NCBI RefSeq assembly: GCF_900107685.1
Contig: NZ_FNRQ01000007.1
Location: 186,001-250,000, forward strand
Length of the DNA: 64,000 nucleotides
From: Paraburkholderia sartisoli
GTDB taxonomy: Bacteria > Pseudomonadota > Gammaproteobacteria > Burkholderiales > Burkholderiaceae
Direction of reading: 5' to 3'
How positions within the stretch are numbered: position 1 is the first letter of the stretch; each line of letters opens with the position of its first letter. This document shows, in pieces, positions 23,509 to 32,551 of this stretch. The notes beneath the pieces were generated by a model, which was given only the letters and a program-made list of their open reading frames with translations, searched no databases and was not told the origin of the DNA. Made by a program: the position numbers and the translations under genes.

Positions 23509-26500
23509 TCGATCCGCATCGTGACCAGTTTGTCGCTCTTGCCGCCTTCAAAGGCCTTCGCGTCGGGTTGGTACATCCGGAAAAAGCGGGCTGGCGGCAC
23601 GACGAACGTGCCCGGCAGCGCAAAGCGCACGAGCTGGCGCAGCGTGACAGGACGATCGAGCAACGGCACGGGCTGGTGATACGCCATCTCGCCCATTTCG
23701 AACGTCGCGGTGCGCTGGAATGGCTGCGGACCGCTGCCGCCCTCGCCCGGTCCGGGCAGGCCTTCGATGCTCACGCCCCAGCTTGTCGCTTCCACCGAAC
23801 CGCCCGGCGGCAGCGGCACGTCGAGCAGGCCGTAGTGGAACGCGCCGTCCTTCTTCGGCGTCAACCGGACTTCGTCGACGTAGAGCGCGTTGCTGTCGAT
23901 TGCATCGCCCGGCTTGAGCGCCTTCGCGGAGAACACGAACCGGCCCGGCTCCGTTTTCCCGCCGGCGTCGCTGTCGTTTCCATTGCCGCGCGCGGCAACC
24001 GGGACGAGCCTGTACAGCGTGCGTTCGATCGTGACCGGCAAGCGGCTCGATTCGGCCGCATGGCTCCGGAACGAAACCAGCGCCGTGACGTCGGGCCGCA
24101 CCGTGCTGACATCGAGCGTGGCGGGTGCGGCGGCGCCGCTCCAGTTCCATACCGCGGCGCCAGTCGGCGTGACAGCCTGCGTCCAGCCCGCCCCGCGCAC
24201 CGAGGGCAACGACGTATCGACGACATCGCCACCCAGCGACTTGCGCAGCCACAGCAACGTCAGCGCGCGATCGAGCGTCGGATAGCCGGCGCTGCTGTTC
24301 GCGAGCAGGGTAGACACGTCGTTCGACGCGGAACTCCCCGCGCCGCCTGTCATGATCAGCAGGCTTTGCACGACCGGTGCGGGGTCCGCGGCGAGCGACG
24401 CACGCGCGGCGCCGGCAAGCGCGTCGAAGCCGTCGGGCAGTTGCGCGTTAGCACTACGTGCCATCGATGCAGCCAGCACGACCGCCATCGCCCTGCCACG
24501 CGGCGTATCCGCCTGCGCGAAGATGATGCTGTCCGACGCATCGAACGTGCTGGCGTGCGCATCGGCCGGCTTCGCGCTCTCGCGCGCCAGCTGGCCGGCC
24601 ACGCCGGAGAGCGGCGTCGCGACGGGCAGCCCCATCTGCTGCATGAACCACAGCGCCAGCGCGCGATGCAGCAACGGCTCCTTGCTGGCGGCATCGCGAT
24701 ATACGTCCATCGCGTACTGCCAGTTGTCGGCGGGCAGCGAGATGCCGAGGCTGCGGCTCGCCAGCCAGTCCGCGTAATACGCGTAAGCGGTGATCAGCGC
24801 GCTGCCGCGCGTGGTATCGCCCCACCAGCCGAACGTGCCGCCGACGCCCGCCAGCATCGCCAGACGTTGTCGCTGGTTGCGCAGCAGCGCGTCGATGCCC
24901 TGCGTCGCGTGGATATTCTCGCCACGGCTGATTGCATCGTGCGCCAGCGTCAGTGGAATCAACCGGCTCGACGTCTGTTCGGCGCAGCCATACGGATACG
25001 CGATCAGGTCATCCGCGACGCGCGCGAACTGGCTCGCCGCGCTGCCCATCAGGCGCACGCTGACGTCCCGCGCGTCCGGGGCAAGCGTGAGCGGCTTTTG
25101 CGCGGCATCCAGCGTGACCGCCGTTTCGTGAAGGTCGAGCCAGCCGGTTGCGTCGAGGCCGAGGGTCGTCTGCAGGCGGTCGACATCCTTGCCCGCCTGG
25201 CGCAGGCTCGCGGTCACCACACCGGGCTTCAGCGCGCCGCCCGGCAGCTTCAGATAGTTCGCACCGGGTTTCAGCGTGACCCGCCGGTTGATCGACAGAC
25301 CGCCGCCATCGACGATCCAGTCGGCGTCCACATTCGCTGTTGTCTGGTTGAACGCGAGCATGTCGATCGCAGGCTGATCGTTCGCGCGAAAATGCGTCGG
25401 GCCGCTCCATTTCAGATACAGCGCCTTGTCCGAGCGAACGTAGGCGGTGCGCTGGCCGACCATGCCGTCGCCGCTAACCGCGCGCACGGTGATGCGCCAG
25501 CGCGCGAGCGCGTCCGGCATCCGGAACGTCATGCGGGCATGGCCGTCGGCGTCCGTGTGCAGGTCGCCCTCCCATGCGGCGGTGTCCATGTCGTCGCGAC
25601 GCGGCCGTTCCAGCACCTTCACGCCGCGCTCGTTGTACTGCCCGCGCTGCGGGCCGCCGGGCGCGCCGCGCAACGCGGACAACGCCAGATCGTACGTGAT
25701 GAACGACAGGCTCGACGACGTGCGCACGTTATTGCGTCGCGGGTGATAGAAGAAATCGACGATGTCCGGTGCGATCTCCGGTTGCAGCACGTAGACCATT
25801 TCATCCACCACGCTCACGGTCAGATTCGACGTAACCGGCTTGCCGTTCAGCGCGCTCGTGAGATCGAGCGTGACGAGCTCGCCGGGCCCGTACACCGGCT
25901 TGTCGCTTTTCACGGCGATATCGATCGACGGCTGCGCGACGACGATACCCGCGTTCTGGAACACGTATTCACCCGCGTGTACGTAAAGCACCGAGAACGT
26001 CATGTTCGGCGCAAAGTCCTCGCCGACCTTGATACGCGCCTTCCATTGCGTGGGCGCGACACGTTGCAGCTGCACCCAGTCGCCGCCCGACGACAGCAAC
26101 GCGCGGCGCTCAACGTTGTCGCGCTCGAGCGTCAGCAACGCGTCGTCGACCGCCATCGGGAACGTGATCAGCGCCTCGGCCGTGTCGCCGACCCGATAGC
26201 GGTCGCGGTCGAACACGATCTCGACGCTGCCGGGAACAGCCTTCACGCCGTCGCCCGCGACCCAGTGGCTCGTCGCGGCGAGCAGGTTGCCGGCGGCGTC
26301 CCTGACGGAGAGCATGTAGGAACCCGGCTCGTCGAACTGGACGGGAAACGGGAACGTGCCGCCCGCCTTCGCGCCCTTGAGCGTGCCGCCCGCATGCGTC
26401 TGCGATTCGAGGCGCACCCACTCCCACGTTGCCGGCGCGCGGGCGACGGCGCCCGCGTCGGCCGCGGCGAGCGCCTGCACGGTGAAACTGACCGTTTCCT

Positions 26501-28325
26501 TCGGCTGCGAGAACGACTTCGGCGAAGCAAGCCTGTAGGGCGTCGCACCGCGCGCGATCAGCACTTCACGTGTCACCCGCACGCGATACGCGGCGCCATC
26601 CCGCGCGAACAGCGTCAACGCGTAGCGACTCGGCTCCTTCGCGGCGGGCAAGGTGAGCGTCGCGTTGCCGTTGCTGTCGGTCGTCAGTTCCTGCTGCTCC
26701 AGCTTGACCGGAAAGAGTCCCGCATAGCGCAGTTCGCCGTCGACGATCGTCACACGTTGCGCGCGCAACGTCACCGACACCTTGCCGTCACGCACCGGCT
26801 TGCCGTCCGGATAGCGCAGCGCGATGCTGCCTTTCAGCGTGTCCCCGGTTGCGTAGTCGGTCTTGTCCATCGTCAGGTTGACGTCGAAGTGCGGCTTCAC
26901 GTATTCGGCGACCCGAAACGCGCTGCCATACATATCGCCGTTGTAGCCAAAGCGCAGCGTGTAACCGCCCGCCGTCGCCTCCGATGGAATGTTGAAATCC
27001 GTCTGCGCACCGGTATCCGCGGAGAAATGCACCTTGTTCGTCGCGATCGGCGAGCCGTTCGGATCGAGTACGTCGAGGTTGATATCGGCGTCGGCCGCGG
27101 GCGTTGAAGTCGTGGCGTTTTTGAACGTGCGGCCGATGAACTTCACATGCACCTGATCGCCCGGCCGGTACAGCGGACGGTCGGTCACCGCGTAAATCTT
27201 CGTGTTGTAGATCTCGCTGTCGTAGTAAAAATTCTCCGACACGAACACGCCGCCCGCCGGATCGGTACCGAGCACATAGCTTCGTTCGGGGCTGACGTGC
27301 CGCAGCATCAGCGCGCCGTCGTTGCCCGTCACGCCGCTTTGCAGGACACCCACGCCATCGGTCCAGTTGACGGCCGTGCCAGGCACCGGCCTGCCGTCGT
27401 CGCGACGCGCGGTCCATACGAGCAGGCTGCCCGATGAGGCCTTCACCACCGCGACGGTATCCGAGACGAACAGCAACGTGTGCGCACGATAGTTGCCGAT
27501 GATCGCCTCGACGATATACAGCCCCGGCGGCAGCTTGCCGACCGGAATCATCACGTTGCCCGTCGAGGCCTCGATAAAGTTGCTGCTGCTGCCTGCAAGA
27601 TCGACGCCCTTGGGCGGCTCGATATTTTTCGCGTCCCAGATCGGGTAGCGAAAGCGCGCGACCGGGTCGTAGCCCTTCAGTGGCGCAAAGCGCGACGCGG
27701 GTTCGAAGCGCGTCGGCTTGCCGGCCTGCTCGCCGAGCCTGAACTGCGGCTGGGCTTCGGTGACCTTGCTGCGCGTGGCGAACGACAGGACGCGTTGCCA
27801 CGCGCGACGCGCTTCGGTGAACCACCGGTCCCAAAGATACGCGAGCGTATTGGCGAGCCCTTCGCCCTGATAGTTCGGCGCGATAGTCAGACGATGCAGA
27901 TTCTTCTGCGCCTTCAGGAATTCGAGCGGCCGCGGCACGCGGTAGACGACGATATCCGCGCCGCCATACGCTTCGAGTTCCGCCTTGAACTCGCGGCCTG
28001 GCGCTTCGAGACGCACCTGCGCGACCTGATCGGCGCCGAAGCTCTTATCCGAGAGCAGAAAGAACGGCTGGCCGTTCACGACCTGTGTGTCGTATCCGCT
28101 TGGCGTGGCTGACGCCAGCGTGGGATTGTCGGGCAGGTTCGCGGAATCGTCGCCGGTGCTGGAGGTGGCCGGCGCTGTCGCGGCGTCGTCGGCCATCGCG
28201 GGTGAAGCCGGTAGCGACAGGCACAACACGAGCATCGACATCAGCGCCAGAAACGCAACGCGCGCGCGACGCCGCGTGCCGACGGAAGATTCGCTGCAAG
28301 CGGCGACGAAGGGCATACGGATCAT
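23505..28325 (-). CDS. yfaS: Bacterial alpha-2-macroglobulin, YfaS/MagD type
   Basis: 1606 residues from the ATG overlapping the DUF1175 stop (ATGA). A signal segment ends near PAMADD. The multi-domain MG chain covers most of the length: beta-sandwich repeats with YRPGDQVHVKF, YATGDTLKGSIALRYPDGKPV and YRVGDTAEALI blocks, then the helical thioester domain. The thioester motif C1114-A-E-Q1117 is intact within YPYGCAEQTSSR, so covalent trapping of attacking proteases is chemically possible. The macroglobulin-specific EWEGDLHTDADGHA-like TED-preceding strand is also seen. Relatives protect the periplasm against host or competitor proteases. It sits in a six-gene overlapping operon. Confidence 0.93.
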   Translation of the reverse strand: MIRMPFVAACSESSVGTRRRARVAFLALMSMLVLCLSLPASPAMADDAATAPATSSTGDDSANLPDNPTLASATPSGYDTQVVNGQPFFLLSDKSFGADQVAQVRLEAPGREFKAELEAYGGADIVVYRVPRPLEFLKAQKNLHRLTIAPNYQGEGLANTLAYLWDRWFTEARRAWQRVLSFATRSKVTEAQPQFRLGEQAGKPTRFEPASRFAPLKGYDPVARFRYPIWDAKNIEPPKGVDLAGSSSNFIEASTGNVMIPVGKLPPGLYIVEAIIGNYRAHTLLFVSDTVAVVKASSGSLLVWTARRDDGRPVPGTAVNWTDGVGVLQSGVTGNDGALMLRHVSPERSYVLGTDPAGGVFVSENFYYDSEIYNTKIYAVTDRPLYRPGDQVHVKFIGRTFKNATTSTPAADADINLDVLDPNGSPIATNKVHFSADTGAQTDFNIPSEATAGGYTLRFGYNGDMYGSAFRVAEYVKPHFDVNLTMDKTDYATGDTLKGSIALRYPDGKPVRDGKVSVTLRAQRVTIVDGELRYAGLFPVKLEQQELTTDSNGNATLTLPAAKEPSRYALTLFARDGAAYRVRVTREVLIARGATPYRLASPKSFSQPKETVSFTVQALAAADAGAVARAPATWEWVRLESQTHAGGTLKGAKAGGTFPFPVQFDEPGSYMLSVRDAAGNLLAATSHWVAGDGVKAVPGSVEIVFDRDRYRVGDTAEALITFPMAVDDALLTLERDNVERRALLSSGGDWVQLQRVAPTQWKARIKVGEDFAPNMTFSVLYVHAGEYVFQNAGIVVAQPSIDIAVKSDKPVYGPGELVTLDLTSALNGKPVTSNLTVSVVDEMVYVLQPEIAPDIVDFFYHPRRNNVRTSSSLSFITYDLALSALRGAPGGPQRGQYNERGVKVLERPRRDDMDTAAWEGDLHTDADGHARMTFRMPDALARWRITVRAVSGDGMVGQRTAYVRSDKALYLKWSGPTHFRANDQPAIDMLAFNQTTANVDADWIVDGGGLSINRRVTLKPGANYLKLPGGALKPGVVTASLRQAGKDVDRLQTTLGLDATGWLDLHETAVTLDAAQKPLTLAPDARDVSVRLMGSAASQFARVADDLIAYPYGCAEQTSSRLIPLTLAHDAISRGENIHATQGIDALLRNQRQRLAMLAGVGGTFGWWGDTTRGSALITAYAYYADWLASRSLGISLPADNWQYAMDVYRDAASKEPLLHRALALWFMQQMGLPVATPLSGVAGQLARESAKPADAHASTFDASDSIIFAQADTPRGRAMAVVLAASMARSANAQLPDGFDALAGAARASLAADPAPVVQSLLIMTGGAGSSASNDVSTLLANSSAGYPTLDRALTLLWLRKSLGGDVVDTSLPSVRGAGWTQAVTPTGAAVWNWSGAAAPATLDVSTVRPDVTALVSFRSHAAESSRLPVTIERTLYRLVPVAARGNGNDSDAGGKTEPGRFVFSAKALKPGDAIDSNALYVDEVRLTPKKDGAFHYGLLDVPLPPGGSVEATSWGVSIEGLPGPGEGGSGPQPFQRTATFEMGEMAYHQPVPLLDRPVTLRQLVRFALPGTFVVPPARFFRMYQPDAKAFEGGKSDKLVTMRIE

Positions 28326-29038
28326 GGTGTGAGAAATGCAAAGCGAAAAACGCCGACGAAATTCGGATTGCCGTCGAACGGCTGCCAGCGGGAGTCTTTC
28401 CATTGCATGAGGTCGGAAACGGCGACGGCGCGCAGACCGGTGTCGGTCGGCGAGACGGTGCCTGTGTGATAGGCGATATAGCGGTCGAGCCAGATCATCA
28501 GGTGCTGGTCGTCGCCCTGGTCGAAGAACAGAAGATCGCCGGGCAGCGCCTGATTCACGTCCTTCGCGACAAAGCGGCTGTTGCGTTGAACCAGCGCGAT
28601 CGCGGACGCATACGGCCCGACGCTGCCGTCGATATGCGTCCAGCGGTTCGCCAGCGCGCGCTGCGACGACGAGAGCTGCAATTCCGGCGGCAGGCGGCTC
28701 GCATCGGCGACACCGCTCATGCCGTTCGCACGCAGCCACTTCGCGTCGTGCGGCCTGAGCGCCTCGCCGGCCGCGAAGCGCACGAGCCCCGCGCAGTCGC
28801 GTTGCGTCCAGCGCGGCGTCGGACCGTTGCGCATCTGCTGGTCGACGATCCGCACGAACCACGCGCGAAACGCGGCGGACTGTTCGGGCGAGAGCGCATC
28901 GGGATCGGGCGCGGCCGTCGTACCCGACAACGCGTGTACGTTCGACACGACCAGCGGCGTGACGAGCGCGGCGGCCACGCGTGCCAGCCACGCGCGACGG
29001 CGCGGATCGTGTACACCCGGGGTGTCGCGCACCGGCAT
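28322..29038 (-). CDS. yfaT: YfaT-like DUF1175 protein, NlpC/P60-like hydrolase
   Basis: 238 residues from the ATG giving MPVRDTPG, one base after the upstream stop with GGAGCG before it; an ATG six codons earlier overlaps the previous gene. An RRRAWLA stretch before the hydrophobic segment suggests a Tat-type signal. The mature part has the NlpC/P60-style order: a cysteine in RDCAGLVRFA, PGDLLFFDQGDDQH with its histidine, and a second AYHTG histidine. This suggests a peptidoglycan or peptide amidase/cysteine hydrolase fold. That reading is by motif and is not established for DUF1175. Confidence 0.85.
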   Translation of the reverse strand: MPVRDTPGVHDPRRRAWLARVAAALVTPLVVSNVHALSGTTAAPDPDALSPEQSAAFRAWFVRIVDQQMRNGPTPRWTQRDCAGLVRFAAGEALRPHDAKWLRANGMSGVADASRLPPELQLSSSQRALANRWTHIDGSVGPYASAIALVQRNSRFVAKDVNQALPGDLLFFDQGDDQHLMIWLDRYIAYHTGTVSPTDTGLRAVAVSDLMQWKDSRWQPFDGNPNFVGVFRFAFLTP

Positions 29039-29039
29039 C

Positions 29040-30821
29040 TCAGTCGCTCCCGGCACCGGGCTGGTCCGGGGGCGTATCCGCGTCGCCGCTTTCCAGGTTT
29101 TTCTCGACGGCGGCGACGGCCCCCGCGCGATCGAAGTGCCATTCGACGGGCACCCATGACGTGCCCGACGGCAGACTCGCCGGCAGGCTCAACGACAGCG
29201 GCGGAAAGTGCGCGAGCGCGCGCAGTTTCGGCGTCAGATGCGCGCGGGCCGCGTTCCGGAAGATCGATTCCTGATCGGCGGGCAGCGCCGTACCGGCTTC
29301 GCGCTCGATCAGCGCGGCGGCAGTGGCGGGCGTCAACGTGACGATCGTGCGCGCGAGGCGCTCCGGCGCGAGCGTATCCGCGAGCGCCGGATAGCGCTTG
29401 TCGAGTACCGCAAGCGTGTCGTCAACGAGCCGCGCGTCGGGCGAAAACACCAGATAGCCGTGGGCGAGCGCGAGCGTCACCGGGAAGTAACGTGGCGCGG
29501 CGAGCCGGGCCCCAAACGGCGCTTTGGCCGCGAGCGCCGTACCCGAGCGGGCACTGACGGGCCGCTGCCACACGGTGACGTCAGCGCCCGGCTCTTGCGT
29601 CGTCACCGGCAGGCGACGATAGCCCGCCTCCTTGCCGGCGTTCGCCTCATACGCGCCGATCACTTCGCCGAAAGCACTGGCCAGCGCCGTTTTCAGCGCG
29701 GGATCGACCGTTGTGCCCGGGGCTTTCAGGCGCGCGACGAAAACCGGTGCGACCAGCGTCGACTTCGCGTACCAGCAGGCCGCCGCGGGCCCCGCGAGAT
29801 GATCGCTGATCTGCGTGGCCGCTTGCGGGCCATCCTTGATCACGTTGCCGAGCAGTCCCCCGGCATCTTTCCAGTCGACCGGCAGGCTCGCGCACGCGGC
29901 GGGGTTGGCGGGCAACGCGCGCCACAGATCGGTGCCGTTCCATTGCCGCGGCAAACGTGCCGGATCGATCAGCGCCGCGGTCCGCCAGACAGCCGGTGCA
30001 TCACCCGTCGATGAAAAATCAAAGCGCAGCGCCACGATGCCGGAGAAAAACGCCTGATAGCCGAACGACAGCCAGTTCGCCGACACGATCACGCGATGCC
30101 CCTTCGATCCGGCAGGCAATGCGTCGAGCCGGAAAGCGCGTGCCGCGTCGTCGTGGCCCGACAGCAGGCTGGAGACCAGATCGGCGCGCTCGCCGATCGG
30201 CGCGTTATCCGCGTCGAGCAGCACGCCCGGTGCCGACAGGACGACAAGGCGATCGTCCTTCGCGGCAAACAGCACGGTGCGGCCAACCGCGAGCTTCAGT
30301 GCGTAGACCGGCACGTCGCCCGACAGCTTCGCGACCTGGCTCAACTGCGCATCGCTCGCCGCCACGGTGCCGAGCCCCTGCAGGAGCTTCGCGAGTCCAT
30401 TGCGATGCATGGACATCATCCAGTAGCCAGGGCGGCCGTCCGGTGAACGCCAGAGCAACACGTGCGCGGGTTCGTCGAAGACGCGCCTGACCAGCTCGTC
30501 GCGCAGATCGAGTTGATGCTCGAACGCGAGCCGGCGCAGCGCGCCTTCCGCGGAAAGCCGGCTGCTGTTCGATTCGTAATAGTCGACGAAATCCTGCGTC
30601 AGCACGTCATGCAGCAACGGTACGCGCAGGATGTCGCGCGGCAGCCGCGAGAGCGCTTCGCTATCGATGATGACGTCGGGGTGGTGAATATCGAGGACGA
30701 CTTCGGCCGTTTGCACCGCATGCGGTTTGCCGAAATACCGCCAGCCCGTCTGTATGCCGACGGCGGTGACAATCAGGACACCGGCCACAAGAATGGCGAT
30801 TTTCTTACGCGACATCTTCAT
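29040..30821 (-). CDS. yfaA: YfaA-like DUF2138 protein, first gene of macroglobulin operon
   Basis: About 593 residues from the ATG giving MKMSRKKIAILVAGVLIV; codons upstream in the same frame are not conserved-looking. One N-terminal transmembrane helix (residues ~7-25, IAILVAGVLIVTAVGIQ) is followed by a long periplasmic part with LDIHHPDVIIDSEALSRLPRDILRVPLLHDVLTQDFVDYYE (residues ~45-85), typical of DUF2138. It opens the six-gene operon DUF2138-DUF1175-macroglobulin-DUF2300-DUF2135-DUF2135. It is likely an inner-membrane anchor for the macroglobulin complex, as described for MagA-like proteins, but that parallel is inference. Confidence 0.85.
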   Translation of the reverse strand: MKMSRKKIAILVAGVLIVTAVGIQTGWRYFGKPHAVQTAEVVLDIHHPDVIIDSEALSRLPRDILRVPLLHDVLTQDFVDYYESNSSRLSAEGALRRLAFEHQLDLRDELVRRVFDEPAHVLLWRSPDGRPGYWMMSMHRNGLAKLLQGLGTVAASDAQLSQVAKLSGDVPVYALKLAVGRTVLFAAKDDRLVVLSAPGVLLDADNAPIGERADLVSSLLSGHDDAARAFRLDALPAGSKGHRVIVSANWLSFGYQAFFSGIVALRFDFSSTGDAPAVWRTAALIDPARLPRQWNGTDLWRALPANPAACASLPVDWKDAGGLLGNVIKDGPQAATQISDHLAGPAAACWYAKSTLVAPVFVARLKAPGTTVDPALKTALASAFGEVIGAYEANAGKEAGYRRLPVTTQEPGADVTVWQRPVSARSGTALAAKAPFGARLAAPRYFPVTLALAHGYLVFSPDARLVDDTLAVLDKRYPALADTLAPERLARTIVTLTPATAAALIEREAGTALPADQESIFRNAARAHLTPKLRALAHFPPLSLSLPASLPSGTSWVPVEWHFDRAGAVAAVEKNLESGDADTPPDQPGAGSD

Positions 30822-31282
30822 CTGGTTTCGAATGCTTATTGTTGTCGCCCGATGCAGTGCTCGGGAAAGCCGCGACCGGCACAAAAATATCAGCATTGAA
30901 CCGTTCAACGCTGAACGTCACGCTAAAAACAGATTGCCAGACTGGCGCCGTTAGAACCCGTTAGAACTTGTTAGAACCCCTGCGAACCGCGCCGGCTGCT
31001 AATCGAGGCGATCATAACCGATATTTTTTGGCGCAAGCCACGGCCGGCCGAAATTTGACGACTTATAACAACCGTCTGATTCAGCGTTGCAATACGGCGG
31101 ACTATTCTGTCAGACCGGAATATTCAGGCCGTCGAGAACGGCGGCGATATCTGACGGTTTATAGGCAGCCCAGATAAAACCCGGCAACGGAAAACCGGAT
31201 TGAGAACGGCGGCAAACATGAAAATGCGTCGCGCAATACACCTGTTTTATTTTTCATTCATCGCGACGCGTCTTCACGCAAC
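30822..31282. promoter_or_regulatory. Promoter region of the macroglobulin operon
   Basis: 460 bases with no gene, lower in GC toward the right. It holds three tandem GTTAGAAC repeats (listed separately) 130-160 bases before the operon start; the right part lies downstream of the FAD oxidase gene. Confidence 0.5.
30950..30977. repeat. Three tandem GTTAGAAC repeats with 10-base period
   Basis: GTTAGAAC occurs at 30950, 30960 and 30970, exactly one helical turn apart, upstream of the macroglobulin operon. The spacing suggests cooperative protein binding on one face of DNA. Confidence 0.65.
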
Positions 31283-32455
31283 CTACACCACGTTCTTCTC
31301 CACGATCGGCCGGTTCTCCAGCACGCGCGCAAAACCGAGCGACGACAGATCGAGCGTCGTATAGCGCCCATGCAGGATCAGTTCGCTGATGCCGCGCCCT
31401 GTCGCCGGTCCCTGCTGCAAACCGTGCCCGCTGAAACCATTCGCGAAGATGCAGTTATCGACATCCGGGTGATGTCCGATGATCGCGTTCTGGTCGAACA
31501 CGTTGTACTCGTAATAGCCCGACCAGCAGTTCTGCACGCGCAACGCCTCGAACTGCGGCACGCGATGCGCGAGCGTCGGCCAGATCACGTCGTCGAAGAG
31601 CGCGTGGTCCACTTCGTCGAGCGGCAGGTCGTCGGGATCGTTGTCCGCCGCCGGCGACGTGCCGCAAATGAACGACTTGCCTTCCGGGCGGAAATAGACG
31701 CCCGACGGATCGATCAGCAGCGGGCAGCGCGCAAGCTGCGCGGGCGAACTCACATTGAAAATGCTGCGACGGCGCGCGAAAACGGGAATGTCGATGCCGA
31801 CCATCGCCGCGACCGTTCGCGACCACGCGCCTGCCGCGTCCACGACCACGTCGCACGCGTACGTTTCGCCGTTCGACGCGACCACTTCGGTCACGCGTCT
31901 TCCCGTGCGACGCATCGCGCTCACTTCCGCGGCCACGTAGTGCGCGCCCAGTGCCTGCGCTTTCTTGCGCAGCGCCTGCACGAGGCCATAGCCGTCGAAC
32001 CAGCCTTCGCCCGATTCGCCGTATGCGCCCGCGGCGAGGTCGTCAGTGTTGAGCCATGGAAAGCGCGCTTGCAGCGCCTCGCGATCGAGCAGGCTGATGT
32101 CCGCGCCGAGGCTCTGCTGCAACGCATGATTTTCGCGCAACGTGCTGATACCCGCGGGCGTCGCGAGAAACAGATAGCCGCCCTCGTGCAAGTCGATCGA
32201 AGGCTTCGCGCCGTCGATGCCGAGCCGCTCGCCGATCGAGCGCAGAAATTCGATGCCATAGAGCGACATCTGGATCGATAGTGGCGTGGAAAACTGCTGA
32301 CGGATCGAAGCCGCCGACAACGCCGACGAAGACCGCGCGTAAGTCGGATCGCGCTCGATGACCGTGACGCTCACGGTGGGGTCGGACGCACGCAGAAAAT
32401 ACGCAATCGAACTGCCAATGACGCCACCGCCGACGACCACGACTCTCGAATCCAC
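31283..32455 (-). CDS. FAD-dependent amino-acid oxidase (DAO family; AmaA-like)
   Basis: 390 residues. The Rossmann dinucleotide loop GGGVIGSS is at about residues 8-15 with the adenosine-binding ERD at the end of strand 2. The DAO-type C-terminal NGFSGHGLQQGPATGRGISELI holds the second FAD site. Family members oxidise secondary or D-amino acids. The gene is 96 bases downstream of an ALDH7-type dehydrogenase on the same strand. In Pseudomonas, pipecolate oxidase AmaA and dehydrogenase AmaB form such a pair in lysine catabolism, so an L-pipecolate or related imino-acid substrate is the leading guess. The substrate cannot be read from the sequence. Confidence 0.9.
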   Translation of the reverse strand: MDSRVVVVGGGVIGSSIAYFLRASDPTVSVTVIERDPTYARSSSALSAASIRQQFSTPLSIQMSLYGIEFLRSIGERLGIDGAKPSIDLHEGGYLFLATPAGISTLRENHALQQSLGADISLLDREALQARFPWLNTDDLAAGAYGESGEGWFDGYGLVQALRKKAQALGAHYVAAEVSAMRRTGRRVTEVVASNGETYACDVVVDAAGAWSRTVAAMVGIDIPVFARRRSIFNVSSPAQLARCPLLIDPSGVYFRPEGKSFICGTSPAADNDPDDLPLDEVDHALFDDVIWPTLAHRVPQFEALRVQNCWSGYYEYNVFDQNAIIGHHPDVDNCIFANGFSGHGLQQGPATGRGISELILHGRYTTLDLSSLGFARVLENRPIVEKNVV

Positions 32456-32551
32456 GTCTCACTCCGTGATGAAGCTGCGTGCCGGGCGCGCCGCGCGGCG
32501 CCCGGACGTACACGTTATCTGCGTTTGCCGCTGGCCACGTGACCGTGCGGG

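Noticed and set aside
23190..27107. 1305-codon plus-strand open frame
   Set aside because: Lies opposite the macroglobulin and DUF2300 genes and has the same Arg-rich composition; no family recognised.
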